Source: CAYNUJ01 sp964573255
GTDB taxonomy: Bacteria > Bacteroidota > Ignavibacteria > Ignavibacteriales > Melioribacteraceae
DNA: 64,000 nt
Assembly: GCA_964573255.1 (NCBI GenBank)
Contig: CAZNJB010000020.1
Location: forward strand, 4,713 to 68,712
Direction: 5' to 3'
Shown here: positions 9,251-17,023 of the stretch, piece after piece
Layout: every line of letters starts with the position of its first letter
How positions within the stretch are numbered: position 1 is the first letter of the stretch
Position numbers and translations under genes: made by a program
The notes under the pieces: model-generated
The model's database searches: none
Seen by the model: only the letters and a program-made list of their open reading frames with translations
Told to the model about the DNA's origin: nothing

Positions 9251-9287
9251 AAAAAAGCGGATAAGAAATTATCCGCTTTTTTTATTT
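9251..9287. terminator. bidirectional rho-independent terminator
   Basis: AAAAAGCGGATAA, a four-base loop GAAA and TTATCCGCTTTTT form a 13-bp perfect stem followed by further T residues. A-tract and T-tract on both sides allow it to end the symporter transcript and the convergent cysteine-peptidase transcript. Confidence 0.9.
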
Positions 9288-9301
9288 TAAAGGTATAATA
9301 A

Positions 9302-10426
9302 TTATAAACCCAATTTATCCTTAATTTCGACGGGAACAGCATCTTTGTGAACGAGTATAGCAACTGTTTTTAATTTTACATATTCTTCGGACATATACCA
9401 AAATCCGTCGAATATTTTACCTTCGGTTCCCCAAGAATTTTTCACATAATAGAATTTTTTGCCATTGTCGTCTTTGGCAATTCCTACAATATGCATTAAG
9501 TGATCGTCTGTAACATCGAAATTGTCGAAAGCTTCCTGTCTCATTTCCTGAGTTACTTTCTTTTCTTCAACCGGGTAATCGTCCTTATCGGCATTATCAA
9601 CGGGAATAACAGCGTATCCTTTATCCCTGTAAAAATTATCTCTTCCTACATCACCGTCCCAAGCTACTGAATAGCCGTTTTTAATGGCGTTATCAATAAC
9701 CGAAATTAACTCATTGAGTGGGATATTGTAGTAATAATCATTCGTCCAGTTATCGGGTATTTCTAGAATGAATTTTGTATAAAAAGGATGATGAGTGTAA
9801 GATGTTAATTCTATATAGTCATTTGTATTCAATCCCGATTCTTCGAAAAACGATTTCGGAGTGTAAGTCTTGCCGTTATATTCAAATTCTTCAGGAGGTT
9901 CTCCTAAGTAGATATCTAAAATGGCTTCGGTTACTTCCTTATAGTTAGTTGAAATCTTTCCGTTCTGTTTAAGAACCCCGTCGAGTGCGCCTTTCAAAAC
10001 GGAGGACAATTCTCTGTGGTTGTAAGTTTTGGGATCGTCAATATTCCCGTCGTAAACAGCTTCGGGAACCATACCGAATTTATTAAATACGTGGAGAACG
10101 TCGTGTGCTTGTCCTCCCTCTCCGAAATTAGCCTTGCCGTGATAGCGTATATATTTTTCTGCTTTTAAGGGATAAGTCATTCTAACGGTAAACATTTCTG
10201 AAATATCGTAAGGCTGTTTACCGATACGCATAAGTTCCGTTTCCCAGAAAGAAGTTGTAGCGAATGCCCAGCAGGTACCGGTTTTGCATTGCGTCTTTAT
10301 CGGTGTGGTTTCGACTTCATATACCATTTCAAAATTTGGTGAAGTCTCTTTTTCCTGGGCAAATACGGTAACAAAGAAGCAGAGTGACAAGAATAATGTA
10401 GTTATACTTTTCAATTTATGCTCCAT
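9302..10426 (-). CDS. exported C1B cysteine peptidase (aminopeptidase C / bleomycin hydrolase-like)
   Basis: A papain-fold peptidase of the C1B subfamily, 374 aa, shorter than cytosolic PepC (about 440). The first 23 residues form a signal peptide ending VFAQ, so it acts in the periplasm or outside, unlike classical PepC. The catalytic Cys is residue 52 in CKTGTCWAFATTSF, the His lies in DDHLMHIVGIAKD and the Asn in YVKNSWGTEG; the Gln of the oxyanion hole precedes the Cys (IKTQCKTG). All catalytic residues are therefore present. It has its own transcription unit, facing a shared terminator. It probably trims peptides for nutrition or removes modified peptides. Confidence 0.88.
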   Translation of the reverse strand: MEHKLKSITTLFLSLCFFVTVFAQEKETSPNFEMVYEVETTPIKTQCKTGTCWAFATTSFWETELMRIGKQPYDISEMFTVRMTYPLKAEKYIRYHGKANFGEGGQAHDVLHVFNKFGMVPEAVYDGNIDDPKTYNHRELSSVLKGALDGVLKQNGKISTNYKEVTEAILDIYLGEPPEEFEYNGKTYTPKSFFEESGLNTNDYIELTSYTHHPFYTKFILEIPDNWTNDYYYNIPLNELISVIDNAIKNGYSVAWDGDVGRDNFYRDKGYAVIPVDNADKDDYPVEEKKVTQEMRQEAFDNFDVTDDHLMHIVGIAKDDNGKKFYYVKNSWGTEGKIFDGFWYMSEEYVKLKTVAILVHKDAVPVEIKDKLGL

Positions 10427-10511
10427 ATTTTATGTTTAAATGATTTTGGTTAATTTGAATTGCAAAATATTGTAAAACTAAAAAATAGACAATCTAAATA
10501 AGGTGGTTAAA

Positions 10512-11543
10512 ATGAAAAAATATATCATATCAACACTTTTTTTATTGCTTATTTTATTTGGCTTAAATTCTTGTATAAAAGAATTTAAACCGGGAGAATC
10601 TAAGACAAAACTGATTAATTACGGTTTAGTTGTTCACGGAGGAGCGGGATATATTTATAAAGGCAGATATACTAAGGAACAGGAAGAAGAATACAAAGCG
10701 AAATTAGAAGAGGCATTAAACGTTGGCTTGGAAATACTTGCCAATGGTGGCAGCAGCGTAGATGCAGTTGAAAAAGTGATTAATGTATTGGAAGATTCCC
10801 CGCTGTTCAATGCTGGTAAGGGCGCGGTTATGACATCCGAAAAAACATGCGAATTAGACGCATCTATTATGGATGGTAAAACAATAAATGCCGGAGCGGT
10901 TGCCGGAGTTAAGCGTGTTAAGAATCCGATTTCCTTGGCAAGAAAAGTTATGGAGGTTTCACCTCACGTAATGCTTGCCGGCAGAGGAGCAGAAGCTTTT
11001 GCTGAAGAGATGGGGTTCGAGTTGGTTGATAATTCTTACTTTTACACGGATAAAAGATTAAAAGAGATCGAGAGAATGCATAAGGAAAAGGAACAAGCTT
11101 TGCTTAATGAATACAACGATTATAAGTTTGGAACTGTAGGATGCGTTGCTCTCGATAAAGAAGGTAATTTAGCTGCAGGTACTTCTACCGGTGGTATGGC
11201 GAATAAAAAATTCGGAAGAATTGGCGATTCGCCGATAATAGGTGCCGGTACTTATGCAAATAATAATACTTGCGCAGTAAGTGCTACTGGTCACGGTGAG
11301 TTTTTTATCAGGAATGTTGTAACCCACGATATTTCTGCTCTTATGGAATATAAGGGGTGGAGTCTTAAGAAAGCTGCTAATAAAGTTATAATGGATAAAC
11401 TCGTTAAACAAAAAGCCTCTGGCGGCGTAATTGCAATAGACAAATATGGTAATATTGCGATGCCGTTCAACACTAAAGGAATGTTCCGGGGTTATGCTAC
11501 GGATAAAACAGCACCGGTTATTTTATTATACGAAAACGAATAA
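10512..11543 (+). CDS. lipidated isoaspartyl peptidase / L-asparaginase (Ntn hydrolase, family T2)
   Basis: A T2-family N-terminal-nucleophile hydrolase (343 aa) that hydrolyses asparagine or beta-aspartyl dipeptides after self-cleavage. The proposed cleavage is before Thr208 in FGTVGC; GNLAAGTSTGG, VVHGGAGYI near the N-terminus and GDSPIIGAGTYANN are family signatures. The ATG at 10512 is preferred over an in-frame GTG at 10503 because AGGTGG lies five bases upstream. The N-terminus is a lipoprotein signal with lipobox LNSC, so the enzyme is anchored in an envelope membrane, which is unusual beside the cytosolic E. coli IaaA. It is divergent from the C1B peptidase and may share a role in peptide use. 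Confidence 0.9.
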   Translation: MKKYIISTLFLLLILFGLNSCIKEFKPGESKTKLINYGLVVHGGAGYIYKGRYTKEQEEEYKAKLEEALNVGLEILANGGSSVDAVEKVINVLEDSPLFNAGKGAVMTSEKTCELDASIMDGKTINAGAVAGVKRVKNPISLARKVMEVSPHVMLAGRGAEAFAEEMGFELVDNSYFYTDKRLKEIERMHKEKEQALLNEYNDYKFGTVGCVALDKEGNLAAGTSTGGMANKKFGRIGDSPIIGAGTYANNNTCAVSATGHGEFFIRNVVTHDISALMEYKGWSLKKAANKVIMDKLVKQKASGGVIAIDKYGNIAMPFNTKGMFRGYATDKTAPVILLYENE

Positions 11544-11550
11544 AATTTAA

Positions 11551-11577
11551 GAGTGCCGCCTTTATTAGGCGGTACTC
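11551..11577. terminator. hairpin between convergent genes
   Basis: GAGTGCCGCC and GGCGGTACTC form a 10-bp stem with one G-T pair around a seven-base loop, directly after the asparaginase gene and overlapping the stop of the convergent lipoprotein gene. The T-tract is weak on both strands, so its strength as a terminator is uncertain. Confidence 0.6.
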
Positions 11578-12046
11578 ATTCATTCAAATATTTTAAATAA
11601 TTATGCAAAAAATATTCTGCCCACATCGTTCCGGCGCTTATCCAAAATAAATTTTCCCCTTTTACAAATACAAAATGGGTTTGTCCCATTCCGTATGTTG
11701 TGAAAATTTTAAGATTTTTTATATTACTGTAATTTCCATTTGTAAACACTGGATTATTCTGTGAAATCTTTTTTGTCATCCTATTGAAATATCTTTCTGC
11801 AGAAATAGAGTTGTTGTAGGTTGTTAAATAGATGATGCAATTTCCCTTTTCCCCGGAATAAAAAGCAATATTGTTTCTTGTGTCGGCAACTGTCTTTCCG
11901 TGAAGTTTGTTGATGAATTCAGCTGCTTCACTACCAGATAGTTTTTTAGTAAGGGTAAAATCAAACAATGCATTTGGCAGGGGATTTTTATCCGAGCAAG
12001 TGCATAAAATTAATAATAATAGTAATAATAATTTATGTTGTCTCAT
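11576..12046 (-). CDS. hypothetical lipoprotein
   Basis: A 156-residue protein of no recognised family. The N-terminus MRQHKLLLLLLLILCTCS is a lipoprotein signal with Cys near residue 17 as the probable lipidation site. The mature part (SGSEAAEFINKLHGKTVAD, then a beta-rich segment with repeated Tyr-Asn, ending in FWISAGTMWAEYFLHNYLKYL) resembles small proteins with an alternating helix-strand pattern that carry DUF-type names in Bacteroidota. It lies divergent from the DMT transporter, with only 78 bases between the start codons. Function unknown; existence is supported by the signal sequence and intact frame. Confidence 0.65.
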   Translation of the reverse strand: MRQHKLLLLLLLILCTCSDKNPLPNALFDFTLTKKLSGSEAAEFINKLHGKTVADTRNNIAFYSGEKGNCIIYLTTYNNSISAERYFNRMTKKISQNNPVFTNGNYSNIKNLKIFTTYGMGQTHFVFVKGENLFWISAGTMWAEYFLHNYLKYLNE

Positions 12047-12124
12047 TTCTTACACTTATCTTATTCTATTTTTTAAAAATAAAATTTAGATACTATTTTT
12101 ACACTCATTTTTAAGGAAATAAAG

Positions 12125-13000
12125 TTGAAAGATAAATTTTTACCTTTTCTGATTTTAGGTGCGTTATCCCTTATTTGGGGAAGTTCCTTCATCTTAATTA
12201 AGAAGGGGTTAATTGCATTTAGTCCCTTGGAAGTAGGTGCTTTGCGCATCTTTTTTGCATACATTGTAGCTTTGCCTTTAGCGATAAAATATATCCCGAA
12301 ATTCTTCAAAGAGAATTGGAAAAAATTGTTTTTATACGGAATGCTTACAAATCTAATTCCGGCTATATTATTTGCTAATGCCGAAACAGGACTTAGCAGT
12401 TCGTTGACGGGAATATTAAATTCAATAACACCTATTTTTACCTTAATTATAGGTGCTCTATTTTTTGCTACCAAAATAAAGTCGAAGCAATTGTTGGGGT
12501 TGTTCGTTAGTTTTATCGGTTCTGCAATTTTAAGTACTGTGGGTGGCGATGGGCAGTTAGGTTCTTTTAACTATTATGCTCTCTTTGTTGTTGCAGCAGC
12601 TATTTGTTACGGATACACCGCTAACATGGTTAAGGTTCATTTTAAAAATATGCACTCATTGGCGATAACTTCTATTGCATTGTTTACAGTTGGACCTTTG
12701 ACATTTTTCTACTTAATATTTTCTGAAGTTCCAAATAAATTGCTGCAAGGAAGTGAAGCATCAATATTATCATTGATATATATTTTTATACTTGGCGCTT
12801 TTGGTACTACATTTGCGTTGATACTTTTTAATAAGTTGATTCATCTAACTACTGCAGTTTTTGCGACAACTATAACATATATAATTCCAGTTATGGCAGT
12901 TATTTGGGGAGTTATAGACGGCGAAAGTATTTTTGCGTTTCATTTTGCCGGGATGTTATTGGTGATTTTAGGTGTTTATTTAATAAATAAATTTAAGTGA
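12125..13000 (+). CDS. EamA/DMT-family transporter
   Basis: An inner-membrane drug/metabolite transporter superfamily carrier (291 aa) with ten predicted helices in two EamA repeats. The first repeat begins ILGALSLIWGSSFILIKKGL, with the conserved ALRIFFAY and ETGLSSSLTGILNSITPIF; the second repeat carries LFNKLIHLTTAVFATTITYIIPV. Such proteins export amino acids, nucleosides or other metabolites; the substrate is not predictable. The start is a TTG at 12125, seven bases after AAGGA. The next gene follows immediately, so the pair is probably an operon. Confidence 0.88.
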   Translation: MKDKFLPFLILGALSLIWGSSFILIKKGLIAFSPLEVGALRIFFAYIVALPLAIKYIPKFFKENWKKLFLYGMLTNLIPAILFANAETGLSSSLTGILNSITPIFTLIIGALFFATKIKSKQLLGLFVSFIGSAILSTVGGDGQLGSFNYYALFVVAAAICYGYTANMVKVHFKNMHSLAITSIALFTVGPLTFFYLIFSEVPNKLLQGSEASILSLIYIFILGAFGTTFALILFNKLIHLTTAVFATTITYIIPVMAVIWGVIDGESIFAFHFAGMLLVILGVYLINKFK

Positions 13001-13005
13001 GAAAT

Positions 13006-13365
13006 ATGTTTTATCCGACAAAGATTAAATTAAAAGATAAAGAAACTTTAACGATAGAATGGAATGACGGTAAAATATTTAATTACCCTTTGACATTTTT
13101 ACGTGATGAATCCCCCGATGCAGGGAACAAAGGAGAAACTATTCTTTGGAAAAAATATGAACCTTTGCCGAAAGGACCTGATAAACCGGGGAAATATGAG
13201 TTGGCCAACATTGAACAAGTAGGTAATTATGCGCTTACTTTTCATTGGAAAGACGGTTATGCTTATGGGATTTACCCGTATCAATTACTGCGAACGTGGG
13301 GTGAGTATTTTGACGTAAAAGATAATTTGCATCAAGATTTTGAGCACGATCACGATTCAGAATAA
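13006..13365 (+). CDS. DUF971 domain protein
   Basis: A cytoplasmic protein of about 119 residues matching DUF971, a small domain also found at the N-terminus of gamma-butyrobetaine hydroxylase and linked to Mrp/ApbC Fe-S proteins. Typical segments are LTIEWNDGKIFNYPLTFLRDESP in two halves and the terminal YAGIYP-like YGIYPYQLLRTW. I place the start at the ATG at 13006; a GTG at 12997 overlapping the stop of the transporter gene is possible. The tail ends in an acidic, His-rich segment (FEHDHDSE). The precise function in the family is not settled. Confidence 0.85.
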   Translation: MFYPTKIKLKDKETLTIEWNDGKIFNYPLTFLRDESPDAGNKGETILWKKYEPLPKGPDKPGKYELANIEQVGNYALTFHWKDGYAYGIYPYQLLRTWGEYFDVKDNLHQDFEHDHDSE

Positions 13366-14241
13366 ATTGGGATCGAGCCGATAATTAAATACGGCAGATA
13401 ATGCTTCTTCAGAAAAGTCACTCAATTCATTTAGCATTCCCATTTTTTCATTTTCGAATAAGGGAACTCTCGATACTACAGAGTGATTCACTTTTCCGCC
13501 AGGTACAAGATCAAATCCGGATGCAAATGTAATCGCTTGAATATAAGAAGGGTCAAAAATTTCCACATTCTCAATTCCGGCAAATTCAGCGGTATTCATT
13601 ATTTCATACTCCAAAATTGAATAATGAGTGCAAGCTAAAAATATTGCAGTATCGTCATTTTTATAGATGATTTTATCTGCTGCTTCGAACAAGAAATCTT
13701 CAAGCATAGACAACGTTTCATCGCCTTGCGGGTCATCCTGAATGGCAGTTTCCAGTTTGGGGCAGGGTTGAGAAATAATCCTTTTTTCATCTAGTCCGAA
13801 TTCTTTAAGTTTTTGTTGATATATGCCGGAGTTAATAGTGGTAGGGGTTCCCATAATAATAAAATTAAAATCTTTTTTCTGTGTTACAATATTTGTTAAT
13901 AAGTCGAGAGCCGGATCTACAATGCCAAATATTTTATTGTGGTATTTTTTGTAACTTTTTGTTTTATCTACTAAGACCGATAATGTGTTGCATGCAATAA
14001 CTATATGATCAGGCTGATAATTGACTTCCATCGATTTTAGAACCCAATCGAGCATAGATATCTTTTCTTCTTCGGTTTCCATATCGTTGTAGCCGTAATC
14101 CTTTTCGTACAGGGCGTTGAAAAAGATTAAGTCAATTTCTTTCGCAATCGGAAAACTTTTGAACAGCTTGCTAAGATGGAAATAAACTATTAACCCGCCT
14201 AGTCCGGAATCGGTTACTATTATTTTAAGCTTATCAGACAT
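13357..14241 (-). CDS. aspartate/glutamate racemase family protein (MurI-like)
   Basis: A 294-residue member of the Asp/Glu racemase family. Both catalytic cysteines are present, in IACNTLSV and FLACTHYSI, and the N-terminal DSGLGGL carries the family Asp. Glutamate racemases supply D-glutamate to peptidoglycan, but this copy deviates from textbook MurI (the Pro after CTHY is Ser; the YG-x-K region is changed to EKDYGYNDME), so a different substrate or a regulatory role cannot be excluded. It overlaps the 3' end of DUF971 by nine bases in convergent orientation and is divergent from the M14 peptidase gene. Whether another murI exists outside the window is unknown. Confidence 0.78.
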   Translation of the reverse strand: MSDKLKIIVTDSGLGGLIVYFHLSKLFKSFPIAKEIDLIFFNALYEKDYGYNDMETEEEKISMLDWVLKSMEVNYQPDHIVIACNTLSVLVDKTKSYKKYHNKIFGIVDPALDLLTNIVTQKKDFNFIIMGTPTTINSGIYQQKLKEFGLDEKRIISQPCPKLETAIQDDPQGDETLSMLEDFLFEAADKIIYKNDDTAIFLACTHYSILEYEIMNTAEFAGIENVEIFDPSYIQAITFASGFDLVPGGKVNHSVVSRVPLFENEKMGMLNELSDFSEEALSAVFNYRLDPNLF

Positions 14242-14310
14242 TTTGATTCATATATTTTTTAATTCAAATTAAATATAAATATTTGAACATCTAAAATCTT
14301 AGGTAAATGA

Positions 14311-15705
14311 ATGAAAGCGGAATTAAAATTAATTTATGCGAACTACGATAGCTTTTGCGAAAAAAGAATATTAAATAGAAGGATAACGCATTCCGAATTG
14401 ATAAATATTTTGGATAACATTCCAGGCGATATTATTAAACAAAAGGTAATTGGTTATTCCGTTGAGGATAGGGAAATTAGGTCACTCGAATTCGGAGAGG
14501 GCGAGGTCAATGTTCTTATGTGGTCGCAGATGCACGGCGATGAACCCACTGCTACTTCGGCACTTTTGGATTTGGTAAATTTTATTTCTTTCCAAAATCC
14601 GTTCGAAGAAATAAAAAAAGATATATTGAGCAATCTGAGAGTAACAATAGTTCCGATGCTCAATCCCGACGGATGCGAAAGGATGAGAAGGGTAAACGCT
14701 TTAGGTATAGATATTAATAGGGATGCTAAACAATTAGTCTCTCCCGAATCTCAAATATTGCATAATTTACTAATTAACATAAAACCGGATTTCGCTTTTA
14801 ATTTACACGATCAAGATATTCGTTGGTCGGTAGGCAATACAAATTATCCCGCTTCAATATCATTATTGGCGCCGCCGCCCGATTATAATAATACAATTGA
14901 TGAATCGCGCAAACGAGCCATAAATTTAATCTCACAATTATTTAATCAACTCTCGGGTATTATTCCAAATAGAATAGCAAGATATTCGAATGAGCATGAA
15001 CCCCGTTCTTTCGGTGACTTTGCGGCTTCTGTCGGTTCTTCAACTATTCTTGTGGAATCGGGCAGGGAAGCTGGTGATGAAGACAAGCAAAATTTAAGAA
15101 GGCTTAACGCTGCTCTCTTTATTTACTCCTTGCATTCTATTGCGAATAAAGAGTATGAGTTATTCGAAGATGAGATTTATAACTCAATTCCTTTTAACGG
15201 TAAATTGTATCACGATTTAATTCTAAGGAATGTATCAATTTCTATTAATGAAAGGGAAAGTTTTGTTGATATAGGAATAGACAGGAATTATGAATACGAT
15301 GAGAAATTTGGAAGTGAATTTACAAAAGGAGTTATTAAGGCTATCGGGGATCTTTCAAATACGTTCGGATTGGAAGAGTTCGATGCAAAAGGAATGAAAT
15401 TAAAGAATCCGGAAATATTTTTAACTAAGGAACCCCGTAAGGAATTTAATTTAAATGAATTGTGGGATTTTATTGAGAAGTGGCAGCTATATATTTTAAC
15501 AGATAAAAAAGAAAAAGAATTTACAGACTTGCCTATTAATTTTAGCTTAAGTGATTCGCTTCCTTTTAACCTGCTTCCGGATGAAGATGCTACTTTTATT
15601 ATTTCAGGGGAAGATTTACAAACAGTTGCCGTAATCAATGGTTATTTGGTAAAGAGCAGAGATGATTTGCACAAAGTGAGGAATGGGATAATAAAAAGCC
15701 CCTGA
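14311..15705 (+). CDS. M14 family zinc carboxypeptidase
   Basis: A 464-residue protein with an M14 zinc-carboxypeptidase domain in residues of about 40-270. Zinc ligands are the His and Glu of QMHGDEPTATSAL and the later His of FNLHDQD; substrate-binding Arg and Asn appear in GIDINRDAKQL, and the catalytic Glu in ILVESGRE. The last 180 residues have no recognised domain and are rich in helices and Glu. No signal peptide is present, so the enzyme is probably cytoplasmic, unlike digestive carboxypeptidases. The stop codon falls inside a terminator hairpin that serves the opposite strand. Confidence 0.85.
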   Translation: MKAELKLIYANYDSFCEKRILNRRITHSELINILDNIPGDIIKQKVIGYSVEDREIRSLEFGEGEVNVLMWSQMHGDEPTATSALLDLVNFISFQNPFEEIKKDILSNLRVTIVPMLNPDGCERMRRVNALGIDINRDAKQLVSPESQILHNLLINIKPDFAFNLHDQDIRWSVGNTNYPASISLLAPPPDYNNTIDESRKRAINLISQLFNQLSGIIPNRIARYSNEHEPRSFGDFAASVGSSTILVESGREAGDEDKQNLRRLNAALFIYSLHSIANKEYELFEDEIYNSIPFNGKLYHDLILRNVSISINERESFVDIGIDRNYEYDEKFGSEFTKGVIKAIGDLSNTFGLEEFDAKGMKLKNPEIFLTKEPRKEFNLNELWDFIEKWQLYILTDKKEKEFTDLPINFSLSDSLPFNLLPDEDATFIISGEDLQTVAVINGYLVKSRDDLHKVRNGIIKSP

Positions 15706-15715
15706 AACAGGGGCT
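15690..15715 (-). terminator. rho-independent terminator of the TlpA operon
   Basis: On the minus strand AGCCCCTG, loop TTT and CAGGGGCT are followed by TTTTATTAT. It lies 40 bases downstream of the TlpA gene stop, and its far arm covers the last codons and stop of the convergent carboxypeptidase gene. On the plus strand there is no T-tract. Confidence 0.8.
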
Positions 15716-15755
15716 AAATAGGAGAAGCAATTAATTATTTAATTTTATTGCAAAT

Positions 15756-16364
15756 TTATTTTTTATTTAATATTCCTTTTATTGCTTGAATATAATTAGC
15801 CTTGGGAACTAAGCCAACATATTGAGCTGCAATTTTTCCTTCTCTATCAATCACAAATGAAGTTGGTATTGAACGAATTCCGCCGAATTTTTCCGCTACT
15901 TCAAAAGTGCCGTGAACAACTGGATAATTAATTCCGTACTCTTTCATAAATGGAACAATTCTTCCTTCTGTTCCGCGGGTAATTTTATCAACGGAGATTC
16001 CTATTATTTCCAAATCGTCTTTATATTCGTTCTTCAACGAAACCAAATCCGGAATTCCTCTGCGGCAAGGAGGGCACCAGGTAGCCCAAAAATCTACAAT
16101 TACAATTTTTCCCTTGTAATCTGAGAGTTTTAGTTTCTTCCCGTCGGTTGTGGGCAGCTCAAAATCGGGTGCAATTCTTTCACTGGTAATTGAATTAGGA
16201 TTGTATCCCGGTGGAAGTGGCCCTTCTTCCGGTTCTCCGTTAGTATTGTTCATTATGAACAGCATGAAAATAATTGTTAAAAATACACCTGTGTAGATGT
16301 AGCTGCGTTGTTTTTTTGTAAATCCGAATTTAACAGTATTGTCTTCTATGGGCTTTTTGCTCAT
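15756..16364 (-). CDS. membrane-anchored TlpA/ResA-type thiol-disulfide oxidoreductase
   Basis: A 202-residue protein with an N-terminal membrane anchor (about residues 20-40) and a periplasmic thioredoxin domain of the TlpA/ResA type. The redox motif is WCPPC with Cys97 and Cys100, preceded by VDFWATW; the cis-Pro is in RSIPTSFVID. The start at 16364 (MSKKPIED) is chosen because GGAG lies close upstream; an in-frame start at 16391 is less supported. Such proteins keep cytochrome haem-binding cysteines reduced or act in other envelope thiol exchange. Third gene of a small operon with DUF6132 and DUF1858 proteins, which suggests a shared redox role (inference). Confidence 0.9.
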   Translation of the reverse strand: MSKKPIEDNTVKFGFTKKQRSYIYTGVFLTIIFMLFIMNNTNGEPEEGPLPPGYNPNSITSERIAPDFELPTTDGKKLKLSDYKGKIVIVDFWATWCPPCRRGIPDLVSLKNEYKDDLEIIGISVDKITRGTEGRIVPFMKEYGINYPVVHGTFEVAEKFGGIRSIPTSFVIDREGKIAAQYVGLVPKANYIQAIKGILNKK

Positions 16365-16393
16365 TCTTTTCTCCAATAATTTTAGTCGCAAAT

Positions 16394-16612
16394 TTAGTTT
16401 TTATTTAGCATACGGTTCAAGTCTTTTACAAAATTCTCGATTTGTTCGTCGCTAAATCCCTTTTCTTTAGATGCAGCTTCTAATGAACCCCAAATAGGTT
16501 CGCCGCAGCGCAAACATCTAATTCCTTTTTCCATCAAGTATACAACCGAATCGGGTAAGATGTTCACTAATTCCTCAATTTCAATTTCTTTAGTTATTTG
16601 TTTCGTTTCCAT
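16394..16612 (-). CDS. DUF1858 domain protein
   Basis: A 72-residue cytoplasmic protein matching DUF1858, a small alpha-helical domain with a CxxC pair seen here as IRCLRCGEPIWGSLEAASKEKG. The same domain is found alone or fused to hybrid-cluster and hydrogenase-related proteins and is thought to take part in thiol redox or metal binding. The gene starts inside the last codons of the DUF6132 gene (23-base overlap), so translation is coupled, and is followed after 29 bases by the TlpA gene. Confidence 0.85.
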   Translation of the reverse strand: METKQITKEIEIEELVNILPDSVVYLMEKGIRCLRCGEPIWGSLEAASKEKGFSDEQIENFVKDLNRMLNKN

Positions 16613-16799
16613 TTTTAGTTATCCTTTTATTTGGTATTCCTAATATAAATCCCACTAAAGAACCGTAAATAGTTGAGATATAAGGATTTCCGGTAATTAA
16701 ACAACCGCCGTTACAGCCAACAAAATAATAATAAGAATATCCAGCTACACCTCCGATAAGAGCAAAAAATAGAAATCGATATTTTCTAAAATATTTCAT
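16590..16799 (-). CDS. DUF6132 small membrane protein
   Basis: A 69-residue membrane protein with two helices (about residues 8-26 and 43-56) joined by a loop containing two cysteines, FVGCNGGCLITGNPYIS. The Cys-containing loop followed by Thr-Gly-Asn-Pro is the hallmark of DUF6132, common in Bacteroidota and Chlorobi. First gene of the DUF6132-DUF1858-TlpA operon; related genes often sit with rhodanese or thioredoxin genes, suggesting sulfur or thiol traffic (inference). AT-rich DNA of 224 bases upstream should hold the promoter. Confidence 0.82.
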   Translation of the reverse strand: MKYFRKYRFLFFALIGGVAGYSYYYFVGCNGGCLITGNPYISTIYGSLVGFILGIPNKRITKNGNETNN

Positions 16800-17023
16800 T
16801 TTTATTCCTAATTTAAAAATGTATGATTTGTATTATTAAATATGTAATTCTTCCGACATATTAGATGAAATTCCGAAATAATAGATTCAGTTATTTTCTT
16901 TTCAAAATAATGTAACAAATTGCAATTTAAATTTAATTATCAATTAAAACCAATTTCTTTCTTTAATCTTAATGGTTCAAACAGTATATTTGCACCAATT
17001 TTCAAAATCAAAAAGGAATAGAA

